Below are positions 26,581 to 38,313 of a stretch of DNA of 64,000 nt, piece after piece. Below the pieces are notes generated by a model that saw nothing but the letters and a program-made list of their open reading frames with translations, was not told where the DNA came from and did no database searches. The stretch is from Umbelopsis ramanniana AG (Eukaryota > Mucoromycota > Umbelopsidomycetes > Umbelopsidales > Umbelopsidaceae), in assembly GCF_025399195.1 (NCBI RefSeq), contig NW_026252143.1:68658-132657 (forward strand). The letters run 5' to 3'. Numbering within the stretch: the first letter of the stretch is position 1; every line of letters starts with the position of its first letter. The position numbers were made by a program, and so were the translations under genes.

Positions 26581-26694
26581 TCAATCCCATAAATTTAATA
26601 AAGAAGAAGGCGCACAGTTATAAAAAATTTGTGACGCTCAAAATCACTTCGTACGCGCTCAGTGTTGATTTACCTCTTGTTTCAATTTGGCCAA

Positions 26695-27772
26695 ATGATG
26701 CAACCTGCCTCCCCTGATCCATCACCAATATACCCAGAACAGGATCAAATGCAAACAGATAATGCCACTGAAATCTCTTCAGAGTATTCAGAACAACCAC
26801 AAATTCAAATCAGCTCTCCTCCGCATGAGCCCATCCAAAACTCCAACGAGTTATCTCCTGACAAGCTTGGCGAAGAAAATGTCGTTTGTCGCTGGAACAA
26901 CTGCATGAGTCCATTCAATAGCCATTCTGACCTAGCGAATCATCTCTCTAAAGGTACGATATATCAAAGGAATCCACTCGTAGAGGACATGCAATACTTA
27001 TCTCACCTCTCCCTATCAGTACACATCGGCTGGAAAAGGCCTGACTATTATTGTGAATGGGATGGGTGTGCACGTAGGAATATAAAGAGCCATAGTCGAT
27101 TTGCTCTTCTTATGCACTTGCGGACGCATACTGGAGAGAAGCCATTTGAATGCCCACAACCTGGTTGTACCCAAACGTACGGTTTCCTGTTATTTTTTGA
27201 ACTTGCCATATAGATAATGAGACCACTAATACCTGAATTCTTCTAGATTCAGTCGCATGGATGCTATGCTTAAACACAAGAAATCAGAACATGATGAACC
27301 TAGAACTTCACCAGTTGCACGAGTAGCTTCTGCTGCTAAAGGTGGAAAACCAGGCCGAAAAGTCGTTTCGTCGCCTGTGAAGCATCAGCGAACAGAAGAA
27401 ACTCACGAAACAAAAAGTAAGCGAAAGAAGATTAATGATGACCGAACGCTATCTACCCATCGACCAAACACGGCACTACGACCCTTGTCTGATGATGAAG
27501 CGGAATCCACCCTCAGTTTCCAAGACAAGTACCGACTGGCTAAAGCAAAGTTAAGCTATATTACACAAGAGAACGAAATGCTGACCGACGAATGCAATGA
27601 TCTAGAAAAGAAGCTGAGACGGTTACGGACGGAAAGAAGAATATTACTTGATGTGTTATATAGAGCCGAAATGGGCGGTGATGATGACGAAGACGCTGAC
27701 AAGCAAGATGTGGCTATAGATGGTGAAGACGACGACGACGACGACGAGATTGATGATGAGGAGGAATTGTAA
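26695..27772 (+). CDS. C2H2 zinc-finger protein resembling INO80 subunit Iec1
   Basis: Three exons: 26695-26953, 27020-27176, 27247-27772, about 313 residues. Splicing completes three fingers: C-x4-C-x12-H-x4-H starting CRWNNCMSPF (its last His comes from exon 2), then CEWDGCARRNI, then CPQPGC joined across intron 2 to TFSRMDAMLKH. The spacing and the linker THTGEKPFECPQP match the fungal Iec1-like group, which in fission yeast belongs to the INO80 chromatin remodeller. The C-terminal part is basic, then a coiled coil (about residues 220-270), then a strongly acidic Asp-rich tail. Nuclear. Two adjacent ATGs at 26695 and 26698 could both serve as start. Assignment to Iec1 is from memory of the finger pattern. 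Confidence 0.75.
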
Positions 27773-28436
27773 ATTTTTCATATACCGCACGAGCTGCTCA
27801 ATCAGTGCTTCATTGGCATCTTGTTTGTTGCAACAATTTTACTTTTTAAATTGATTCACTTTACGCTAAAGATTATAAAGAGTTTCGAAATGTCGGCAAA
27901 CCTAGGGGTATGTTTACTTTTTTATGAATGCCAAGTGGTCTTCATGTTAAACGCGATACCGACGTTCCTAGGTTCAGGGAAACTGCACTATATCGCTCTT
28001 AGCCGCCTGCAGGCTATTCAGCAAAATCTGCAGCCATTTTGGTATGAATTGAGCTACCGCTATCATCAATCTGCTGCTCATGTTGAAAGACATACGTAGG
28101 CACATTGTATGTCGTTGCTTATGGCACACTGGACATTGTAGTCATCGATGTTGGCTGTATATTGGTTGATATGACTTACCAGCAGGCTGTAACATTTAAA
28201 TGATCGATATCCAGAGAATCCATACCTAGTAACTTATATACAAATAAAACACTAAAGAGTATGCTGCTTTTAATAATAAAATTAATAGGTAAAAGAGACA
28301 AAGGGTGCGATAAAGTGAAATACTGTCAATGGAGTTGACGACATGTTATGACTTGCTTGTCATGCGGAATTTCAATAATTAGGCCGCTTACGCAAAACGC
28401 ACCAAGCGTTCCTTTTCGACGTTATCAATAACTGAA
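27773..28436. other. Intergenic region, 664 bp
   Basis: 3' flank of the Iec1-like gene and 5' flank of p47. A short ORF (27890-28099, starting MSANLG) is open with no intron and ends in a helical stretch, LHYIALSRLQAIQQNLQ. A donor-like GGTATG and acceptor-like CCTAG inside it would change frame if used. I do not recognise it and treat it as unproven. Confidence 0.3.
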
Positions 28437-30114
28437 ATGGCCGATCACGATCAATTAATAGCGCAGCTCACATCCATGACCGGAATGTCTGCGGAAAAAG
28501 CCAAGTTCTATCTTGAAATGAGCAACTGGGATATCAATGTATGTATGACTCCTGCATTGACAGTCAGATCTCCCAGCTTGCTCACTAATTCTCTATACTT
28601 TACCGTGTAGGATGCTGCCAGTCAATACTTTGATCCTAGTGGCGAGCAGGAATCCGAACCCAGCGCAAGCGTTATGGATGAGTCACTAACTTCAAAAAAC
28701 TATGCTGCTCCAGAGGGACAGTCTTCAAGCAAAGCTCAGTCAAAACAGAAGAGGTGACGTGTCGGTACGAAGTTTGACCTGATACGTGTGCAAAATGGCT
28801 AATATTGTAATTGTATCAATTAGAGTTGCAACAATTCGTGATTTTGATAGCGATGATGTGGAAAAAGATGACGAGCCTCAAAGCTTTTTTGCTGGCGGAG
28901 AGAAGTCGTAAGTATGCAGGAGCTCACCGGGTCGTCGGTCAATGTATTAATCAAAATTTTAAATAGTGGCATGCTTGTTGAAGCCCCTAGAAAGGACGGT
29001 AACGAACAGAGAAACATCGTTGATGACATCTTGAAAAAAGCCTCAGAGTAAGATACCATTTATCGTAATTGATGGGTCTCCATGATAGTAGTACTTACTC
29101 TCGATAAAAGAGCTGGCGCACCACCACCGCAAGATGAAGATGTTCCGGAAAGGCCCAGATACTTTTCAGGATCAGGTAATGCATTATTGACATCTCTGTC
29201 GGTCAACCTACGGTATGCTCATCCCCAAATATTAGGCTACACTCTCGGAAGTGATGACGAACCATCAATTCAAGTTGGTACTGGCCCACAATCTGAGGCA
29301 ACCCAAGAATCTAGTGTCCCGGTAAGCTTACTTTTCCGATATTAGCGAATCTCCAGCACCAAATAGTCTTCTAATTCTCCCTACTTCACTCTTTAGGTTA
29401 CTCGTCAGTTGACTTTTTGGCGTAACGGCTTTAGCATTGGCGAGGGTCCCCTTCTCAGATATGATGATCCAGCAAATGAATACGCCCTCAATGCCATCAA
29501 TAGCGGGTAGGTTATGCTATGCAACTCGACATGTATTTTTGTTTGTGTGTGTGTATATTTGGTTAAACAGTTATGGTTAGACGGGCCCCACTATCATTGC
29601 TCGATGTCCAGCCTGGACAAGCAGTAGATGTCCGAGTTGCCAAGAGATTGGATGAAGATTACACCCCTCCCCCCAAGGCACCCCCAAAACCATTTGAAGG
29701 CGCAGGTCATCGTCTAGGCAGTCCGTCTCCCGAGGTGATGTCTCGAACCTCCTCATCGGCTTCGCAACCAAAGGCTCCTAAATCCACTCATTTGGATGTA
29801 GACACCACTCAACCCATCACCTCACTGCAAATCCGTATGGCGGATGGAACAAAGCTAGTTGCCAAGTTCAATCACACCCATACCATTGCTGATGTTCGAA
29901 ACTTCATCAACGCGTATGTATTTCCTTTTGTTTGTCCAAAAGATGGGGTGTTCAATTATGACTAACATGTGGTATCTGCAGCTCACGACCTGGTGAATCC
30001 AGTCGACCATATATCTTGCGAAGTAGCTTCCCACCTAAGCCTCTTGCAGATGAAAATGTGTCATTGGCAGATGCTGGCTTGTTGAACTCGGTTATCGTAC
30101 AGACAAGCCAATAG
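28437..30114 (+). CDS. SHP1: p47 / Shp1 (UBA-SEP-UBX cofactor of Cdc48/p97)
   Basis: Nine exons: 28437-28538, 28611-28753, 28824-28907, 28967-29047, 29111-29175, 29236-29321, 29397-29506, 29581-29913, 29982-30114, about 378 residues (human p47 370). Domains in order: N-terminal UBA-like helix bundle ([19 protein letters not shown]), acidic linker with FFAGGEKSG (SHP box), SEP domain ([20 protein letters not shown]), a Pro/Ser linker and C-terminal UBX ([31 protein letters not shown], the FPP loop that contacts p97). The protein recruits the AAA ATPase Cdc48 to ubiquitinated substrates and Golgi/ER membranes. All eight introns are short and phase-consistent. Confidence 0.95.
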
Positions 30115-30151
30115 GTCTCTCAGTATTATATTCACATCACAAATGTATATA

Positions 30152-30157
30152 AATAAA
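30152..30157 (+). terminator. Candidate poly(A) signal AATAAA of p47
   Basis: AATAAA 38 nt after the p47 stop codon, a normal position for a polyadenylation signal. Confidence 0.45.
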
Positions 30158-30488
30158 CGGATCTGACTTGCGAAAGCTAAAACGTTGGCTTCAAGCCGGT
30201 GTGGCCTATGGATGATAATTGGCTAACCTCCAGACATAAGCATATGTCATATAAGCAAGCTTGATATCTGAGCACACTGTAATACACTGGTAGTTGAGCA
30301 TCATGCTGGTATACAATACACTGACAATTCAATGTTTTCTCAAAGGGAAATTACTGAGAGGGCCGTCATGTTAAACGATGATTGTCTATGAACAAGATGG
30401 AAATTATGATACAATTGATAGAGATTAGACAAGAACAGAAAATCTATGACTAGTACAAAGCTGCCAGATTCGTTTACATAGAAAATGT
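30158..30488. other. Intergenic region between convergent genes
   Basis: About 330 bp between the 3' ends of p47 (+) and deoxyhypusine synthase (-). AT-rich, no gene or repeat recognised. Confidence 0.45.
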
Positions 30489-31750
30489 CTATTGAGCTTT
30501 ATCCTTTTTGTTTTGTTCCTCATGATGTCCTTTTGCAAAGGTATCAGCAACAATGAGAGGGAATACCAAAGAAGCCTCAGCGTAAATTTTGACGCTTTCG
30601 GCATTGAGTCGAATTTTACCCCATGAAACGGCTTCATCAGGTCGAGCACCAGCATCACTGCCATCGAATTCTTGGGCAGTATTGATGTAAACTGCATAAT
30701 CTGCTCCATTTCTCATGAGATTGGCATTACAGATGTGGTGCTTAATGATGCCGCCACCAAGAATGATCATGCCCGTCTTCTTCGCAAATACGGCTTGATT
30801 GTTGACGCTTCTAATATCACCGGCAATATCGATGATGAGACCTGGGTTTTTGTAGGAATGGAAATAGATCATATCACCCAAGGAGCCGTCTGTGATGGCT
30901 GGGCAGTAGACTGGAATATCGTTCTTTGCACACCAGTAATAGATGCTGGATTCGTCATTGATCTCCTCGCCCAATCGTTTAATCATCGATGAAGGAGTCC
31001 AAACTGTTCCCTAAATCGTTATCATGATTATTGGATGCCAAACATCTGACTCGCTCGACACAATAAATATATAAGATTTGTACCTTTTCCTTTTGTTCTT
31101 CCAACATTTTATCCAGAATAGGGACCAACCAATCTTCAAACTTGCAGTAATTGTTGTTGGGTACAAGAAGGTTACCAATTCGGTTGAGTCCCTTTTTTCG
31201 AAGGCTTGCACCATCCAATGCAAAGTCACCGAGATAAGTGGGAGCAAGACACTTGATAAAGTCTTCTTCAACGCCTCCCGCAGTAGCAACGATGACATCC
31301 ACCATCTTATGTTGAACCAAAAACTTGATGATTTCTCTCACTCCTGACGATACAAGGTTGGAGGTATATCCTAAGAAGATCTTACACTTGGTATTGGCTC
31401 GGACTTGAGGGTCCCGAAACTCTTCAGGTTCGTCCTCGGCGATGGGTTCGTCTGACAATCTCCAATTTCTCTGTCAATTCAAAAAATTAAGTAAATACGA
31501 AGTACATTCAATTCTTTTGATAACCAATCTAACTTACCATTTTTTCAACAATGTCAATTGCTTTACCTAAACCACTGGCCTGGAAGCCCATATGTTTATA
31601 AGTTGCGAGCAAGTCCGACAATGACAAGACCTTGTTGAAATCAGGTCCTTCAATGAGTGGGGTATCGGCTGGCATTTCTTCAGACTGCACAAGCACAGCA
31701 TCAGTTGCTCCCTTTGGAGCTTCGACAGAGTTATTGTGTGCAGAAGACAT
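30489..31750 (-). CDS. DYS1: Deoxyhypusine synthase
   Basis: Three exons: 31750-31538, 31470-31084, 31010-30489, about 373 residues. Motifs run [56 protein letters not shown] (NAD binding), [50 protein letters not shown] and SWGKIR, where the Lys is the active-site lysine that carries the butylamine group. The enzyme transfers aminobutyl from spermidine to a lysine of eIF5A, the first step of hypusine synthesis; cytosolic tetramer. The length agrees with the family. The start lies 217 bp from the divergent Mdm1-type gene. Confidence 0.97.
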
Positions 31751-31967
31751 TAGATAAAGGAAAGGATTTGAATGACTGGAATTCAAAGAAATTAGGCAAC
31801 GACCGGTGAAAGAAAAAAAAAAAAAAGTTTTGGTTCGAAAAATGTCTACCAGCAGTGGCAAATGTGGCGCATCAGTGGCTGGTGTGTCGCTATCTCGTGA
31901 CTTCCTTTCCTGCATACCTTGGGCTTGTCGCCTGATCCTCTTTGCATGGTTTGAGCGAATGCCCTGA

Positions 31968-34900
31968 ATGAATGGCTCGATAACATCGCTAGCAGGCAGG
32001 ACACTGCTTGTACTCCTTTTACTGGTACTGCTATTTGGACTATGCTGGATAGTCATATACCTGCCTCAGACTCCCTACTACGTGTTTGGCTCCGTGGTGC
32101 TGATATTCACATGCCTAGTGTCGCTACTTACCCTCAACTTTGGCATTCTTGTCATATACGTCAACTACGTTATCAATCCTGCCTACAGAAAAGTCAAAGC
32201 AAGCACTCAACGCTCGCGTTTACAAATTTTCAAACCACTTGCATTCACACAAACTCAAACGTGGGCCGAGATACTCGCTCAGCGACAGCTTGAAACTGAA
32301 CGTATCGACGTGGCACCTATTATACCAAGCTCGGTCAGCATTTCTCAAAGCTTTGACAATGTGATATCCCTGCTGATCCGGGACTTTGTCAGTGCTTGGT
32401 TCGTGCGAATATCTCAGTCGCCCAACGAAATCGGATTTCCGCAGGCTGTTGAATCCGCCATTCGCTCCGCCAGTTTCACCTTAAAGGAACGACTGGAAAA
32501 GACCGACCTATTGGACGTTGCTGTCAATCGAATTATACCTAAAATAACGGCCCATATATCCGATTATCGAGTGGCTGAAATGCATATGCGAGGAAAGACG
32601 TTGGAGCGATCACTAACGCAATCCGACGAATTAGATTTGTTGCTGGCATCACAGTATAGAGGTGGTAAATTGCACGTGGCTCTTTCGACATCAGCCGTTA
32701 GTACCAAGATCACGGAAACTGCCCATCTGCGCCAAGTTATTGGTCGCATTATACCACTGATTATTCCTGAAAAAGAAGGCCGATCAGCAGCTGTAACAGT
32801 CCTCACTAGAGAAATCGTCGCATGTGTCGTTCTACAGCCAATTTGTGATATGCTATCGGATCCAGATTATTGGAATCAAACCATCAATACACAAGTAAGT
32901 CAACTAAGCCATGAGTGAGAAAATGTTATTCATCATATACTAAATGGTTTATGATACAGCTGAGTAAAGCTATCAGAGAACAGTAAGGATGACCATGAGA
33001 TTTTGATCTGTGAAACATAACATACCTAACGGTATTTTTTTTCCAGGAACATGGTTAAGAAGTTACGTGAAGTATTAAACCGACATGCAGAAGACCTGGA
33101 CAACGAAGACATGCAAGCTATCGCAAAAGCAGAGGCCAGAGCTCACAAGAAATCCAAATCGAAGCACCATAAAGGGTCAGCAAAGACAAATGAAGAGCTA
33201 CTCGCTGCGCTACGTCATAAAGGACAAGGAGAAATCACCGGAATGGATGATGAGGATGATTCAATGCTTCCGTATGATCCGGAACTGGAGTCGCAGCTAG
33301 GATTTGGTCTTACCAATAAGGGTCTCAGGTCCTTCGAAGAGTTCTTGAAGATGATCCAAGATGAAAAGAACCTACTCGATGTCAAGAGAATTCGTAACGA
33401 TATAGTAACGCAAATCAGAAAGAAGAAAGCCCAGATTGGTAAGTTGACCTGTAGATGTAATCAAATCGTGTACTTCACCTTACGCGTGAAAACGTTTATA
33501 TAGTGGATCGAGAACCAGGCGAAATTGTTAATGGCGAAAAAGTCGAAGACATCCTCAAGTATGTACATCGTTTAACCATCGCCAAAACCTACGCCGATAG
33601 ACGAATCGAGATTTTAACAGGCGAGAAATTGACAGATGTAAGCAGCTTCAATGGCTTCATATCCAAATTGCCATTGTAAATTGTAACCCGTATTTTCTAT
33701 TTCATTCAATGATACAGCAGGGCACATCCAGTAGAAGCAGATCAAATCAGAGAGAGCACACCTCCAGTGTTTCGCTGGCTCAAACTGTTGACTTGAAAGA
33801 TGTCCTGTCCGACTCCTCCGGCTTATCTTATTTCATGGAATTTATGGATAGACGAGGCGACATGATCCGTCTTCAGTTCTGGCTTTTGGTTGAAGGATTC
33901 AAAACGAGTACAAATGGTCAAACCGAACGAAATGATAGTGCTTATTTGGATGATGTGCGCATGGTCTATGATATGTACTTTTCTGAAACAGCTGTTCACC
34001 GCATATCAATTCCCGATGATATCTATCAAGATTTGCAACACATTGTAGATTACATACAGCATCCCTCAGAAGTCAACGACAATTTTTTGCAGAACGCTGG
34101 GAAGGAAGCTAGCCGCATTCTCGCCACGATTCAACAGATCGTGTTTCAAGATATCAAGACCAACGACTTCTCGGCCTTCAAGCGCTCTGATTTGTATTTC
34201 AAATATCTCACAACGTATGCTAATTCTGACCGCGAACCGCCGACTAAAAGCAGGCGTAGCTTGGATGATAGCAGACTACCAGATAGTGCTACAGCTAAAT
34301 TGATTAGAGAGGAAGACGAATCATTGTCAAAACAGCCATTACTATTAGAACGCGCTGCGTCTGCAAGGCCACATTTGTCACCAAAATGGGACTCAGTCGA
34401 TAGCGAGAGAGCTGAATCGGATTCTGAACTCGACCACCCAAGAGTAGCAGGTGCCATTAAGGCCAATCATGCAGAAGAAGGTGAAATTTCAGTCCACCCA
34501 AAGAGACCGTTGAATGCCGCCGCGCAATTTGGTCGGGCAAGAGGCCACTCGAGAGCTATTTCAGATACCACTTCCTTTGGCAATCCGAATCGGTTCCAAT
34601 CTTTCGGAAAGTTCCTGGAAGCTCCAAATGATTGGCTACCTTCGAGTGAGTGGTATCCTTTCAGAAAACGAAAGGATGAATCACAAGCCAACGCTACAGA
34701 AAAGAAAAGGCTCTCGATATCCAGCTCGATTCATTCTTTGGAGACAAATAGGCAATATGATGAAGATGACAACATGACCAGCTCTGTAGGAACTTTGGAT
34801 GAATCCGACCGAAACGCAATATTGCAACTGCAAGGCGAAGCTTATCGGACAGCGACGGTGGAGGCTGTGGAGGCAGAATTTCAATCTATTATGGATAACG

Positions 34901-37222
34901 GCGAAATGAATCTAAGCGAACATGAGGATGTCACTGATGGAGACGACGATAATCATAACTTATCCCAAAGAACGAATCGCAGTGCACCAGTTTCTCCAAG
35001 CTCGCCAAGAGCAACACCACCTCTTCCACATGGACGGATGTCTCCTCCAGTCACACGACCTAGAAAACTGTCTACAGACTCTATGACGCCTCCATCCAAT
35101 CGATCTTCTCTACTGATTCGGCCATCCAAATATGCAAAATCATCTATGGCTTTGCCTGTCAGCAATACATCTGCTTCCCCCGCGTGGACTTCTGCTAACA
35201 ATTCTAAGATGACCTCCGAAGTGGCTCATGATGAGATGGATCTTATGAGTCCCGTTAGCGTTTCCTCCAACTTGGACAAAGTACATGACGCTCTTGACAA
35301 AACAGCAGACGGCGAATTATCAGACGTTCACTTAGCGCCACCAGGTGATTTAATGCTGGCTGTAAAAATCGAAAAGCTATCCGACGACATCGAAAAATTG
35401 ACGCAACAGGAATCGATCGTGGATGCCTTGATTCGAAAAGCAGAAGCCGCACAAAAACTTGAAGAACTTCGAATACTTCAAAAGAGCAAAAATGCGTTGA
35501 TCCGAGAGCTGCACCAAATTCAATACCAAAAGAGCCAATACGAATCCCAGGAGTTCGAAAACGTGCTCGTCCCTGTAAGTAAATGATGGACATATTAGCG
35601 TCTAGTTGTAGCCATCACGAAATTAACCTCATTCATTTTCATTATAGGGTCGCACAAATGTTAGCATCACCAACTCTACTATTGGTACAGACAACCATGG
35701 TGATTATGCACTCTATGTCATTGAAATTCATCAAGTTGGATATGATGGCAACTACGATTCAGGTTGGGTAGTAGGGCGGCGTTATAGCGAATTTTATGCA
35801 CTTCACCGCCAATTGTATGCAAAATACCCTATGGTTAGAATGTTTGACTTCCCACGAAAGCGAGCCATTCTAAAGTTACAAAAAACGTTTGTGGAAAGCC
35901 GTAGAATTGCTTTGGAGAAATACCTTCAGCAATTGATCAAGAGTCCAGACATTTGCAAAAGCGCTACCCTACGAGCCTTCTTATCACAGCAGAATATATA
36001 TGCACCCACCAATGCCGATCCTACAGATAGCCATTCTGCATCATCCAGTAGAGGATTTACTTCATCGCCGTTACAGCGGACTGGAAGCGGTGGAAGCACC
36101 CACTCTACTAGAGGTCGTCCACGATCGCGACCTAGCTCAGTTTCATCTGAGATTATTGATGACATAAACTTCAGATCCTTTGGAGCCAACACCGGCGACT
36201 TTGTTCCTGGTAACCTTCCCATGGATACAGACTATTTGGAACAAATGAAAGGCCGACCCGGTTTAAAGCACCAAGGATCGACGGGATTTATGAGACATAT
36301 ATACAAAACGGTGGCACAAGGAATCGACGATATGTTAGTGGGGCCGTCCATGTTGGATTTGATCACTCAACAACTCGGTCAACAGGTCATGGAATTTTCT
36401 GCGGATCCATCGACTGCCCCTCTTGTTCCTGGCCAAACACCCGAATATTCATCTGAGTCTGATAATGTTACTGCTGCCGTTGTATCCGCTGCAGCTTCTC
36501 TAGGTTTGAATCTTTCCCAGACCACTCCAACTCAGCCGCAAAATGAAGCTATCGATGGGTTTGGAAAATCGGCCGAAGCAGAAGGTACCACAAGGTTTAC
36601 TGACTCTCTTTGCGATTTATTTATCGAGATGTTCGAACTTCGTGAGAAAAATAATTGGCTTCGGCGTCAAGCTGTCATCATTGTACTGCAGCAACTTTTT
36701 GGCGGTACTGTGGAAAGGTAAAAAGGAGGGAACTCTGAATGCGCACTCCAGCTGTGTATAAATGTCCTTTACCTGATCTAATTTTATTCTTCCTTCTAGA
36801 AAACTTCGGGAGACATCCAAATCGCTCCAAAGTGAGGACATGATTCTACTTGCTTTGCAAAAGATCACCGATTCGCTGTGGCCAAATGGCGAACGGGCAC
36901 CGCCAAAAGAAGCCAGAAAACACGAGCAACAGATGAAAGAAAGGGAAGAAGCTAATCGTAAATTGTCAACGTGGTTACCAGGTAAGGAAGAAGTTAGAAT
37001 GACGAATGGGCAACCACGCTGTAACCAGCATACTCAACATCTTGCACTTCAGACACAATTGGCAATATGGTCGGGCGGCAGAATGCACGAAAAGGTGCTA
37101 GGCGACTCTTTACTGTCTTACAAAACAAAAGACTCAACCAACAACTCGTATATACCATGTTAGATGAAATTTTCATAGCCCTATTCCCAGAGTTGGAAGG
37201 TTTGGACCAAAAACGCATATAG
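31968..37222 (+). CDS. Mdm1/SNX13-type sorting nexin (PXA-RGS-PX-nexin C)
   Basis: Eight exons: 31968-32894, 32960-32982 (23 nt), 33047-33438, 33504-33637, 33718-35574, 35648-36717, 36800-36981, 37053-37222, about 1,584 residues. Two N-terminal transmembrane helices (residues about 10-60) are followed by a PXA domain (SFDNVISLLIRDFVSAWF), an RGS domain (VLSDSSGLSYFMEFMDRRG, LQFWLLVEGF), a long disordered Ser-rich region, a coiled coil, a PX domain (YALYVIEIHQVGY, GWVVGRRYSEFYALH) and a C-terminal nexin domain (YTMLDEIFIALFPELEG). This order is diagnostic for Mdm1/SNX13/SNX14/SNX25, ER-anchored tethers to vacuole/lysosome or lipid droplets. The RGS fold may be non-catalytic; that cannot be judged here. 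Confidence 0.93.
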
Positions 37223-38313
37223 AGGTCATTTTGATCTGGATGATTGACAGACTACCTATTACTATTATTATTATTTATTGCATACCTTGTCATTATACAA
37301 TTTTCGTTTAATACTTATTTTAAAAATCCTCTTCAGTGTGTGCATAATAATATCTTTAGGCTAATCGATTTAGGTAAAACTTACTAGAGGGGGCCATGGT
37401 CCGAGTGGGAGATGTCACGTTGTTTTTAGACACAATAATGAGCCGAATGTATCAGAAGAGGTAGAGTCTTGACATTAGTTACACGAGGTGACATTGCGAT
37501 TTTATATTTTGTGGCGGCTTCAGCAGAGCCTGGCAGCGCACGGCTCGCCTAGTAAAATGTGAGAGCGATTTTACGAGGTACCTTGGATGTCAAGCAAAGA
37601 GAGATGCTGTTGGCATCAAAGATCATAATCACGACGATCGTATCTCTAGCTTGTCGGTTCTTAGATCGCTCGCCAAAAAAAAAAAAAAGGAAAGGCTTAG
37701 GCCAATCTACTCGAATTTTTTAAGTTCACATCGCTAGTGTCGTACTCCCAATTCTGGGGTAAAGAGGTCCTGGGAGCAAAAGTTGTTACACATAATGATT
37801 TATTGAAAAAGATCGGTCAATCTGAAAACGAGAATAGTGTGCTTTCAACCGCTTCTCATTTCTTTGAGCATGACCCATTTGAGCGACTTCAGTTTTTTAC
37901 GTATGTAGACCTACCGAACACCTACATATAAAAATCGTGCTCAGCAAATCACCAACGTTAACCTTCTTTCATAAAAAGAACGCGCTGTTTCCTTGGTTTT
38001 TCTATACGTATGGGCTTGTTATCGCATTGCCAAGGTATTGTAAAATCGCATTGCAACGACCAGCATTCAATCTGTTCCTATTTCTCACATCGTCCATTAG
38101 CTCGATAGACTCCAATGCCTGAGACCGTCTCGGCTTAGGCAAGGCGAGTTAAAAAGCATATTCACATACTTAGTATTAATTGGGTGTCCGGCACAACTAT
38201 ATTATGGTAAATGTCAACCATTTCTTGAACGATGTACATCCTAAAAAAAGCAGACTTTAACAACGATGTGAACAGATTTTACATCCATTAAAATTAAATA
38301 CGACGAGGGATTT
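37223..38313. other. Region between the nexin gene and the membrane protein gene
   Basis: 1,091 bp. It holds one possible small spliced gene (see 37603-38110) and otherwise only AT-rich flanks and a poly-A tract at 37674-37688. Confidence 0.4.
37603..38110 (+). CDS. Possible small spliced gene, product unknown
   Basis: An open stretch from an acceptor CTTAG at 37696-37700 to a donor AC|GTATGT at 37899 encodes ANLLEFFKFTSLVSYSQF and a further 48 residues with normal amino-acid usage. A candidate first exon is ATG at 37603 up to a donor at about 37639 (MLLASKIIITTI), and a candidate third exon lies near 37980-38032, with a short last exon ending TAG near 38105. Together they would make roughly 110 residues with a hydrophobic N-terminus. 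No family is recognised and the outer exons are guesses; the middle exon is the only part with real support. Confidence 0.25.

Noticed and set aside
27890-28099. 70-residue ORF starting MSANLG downstream of the Iec1-like gene
   Set aside because: No family match, ambiguous internal splice signals that break the frame; not listed as a gene.
37385-37470. tRNA-like A-box (TGGTCCGAGTGG) suggesting a tRNA-Ser gene
   Set aside because: No B-box (GGTTCRANNC) or acceptor stem follows within 100 nt.
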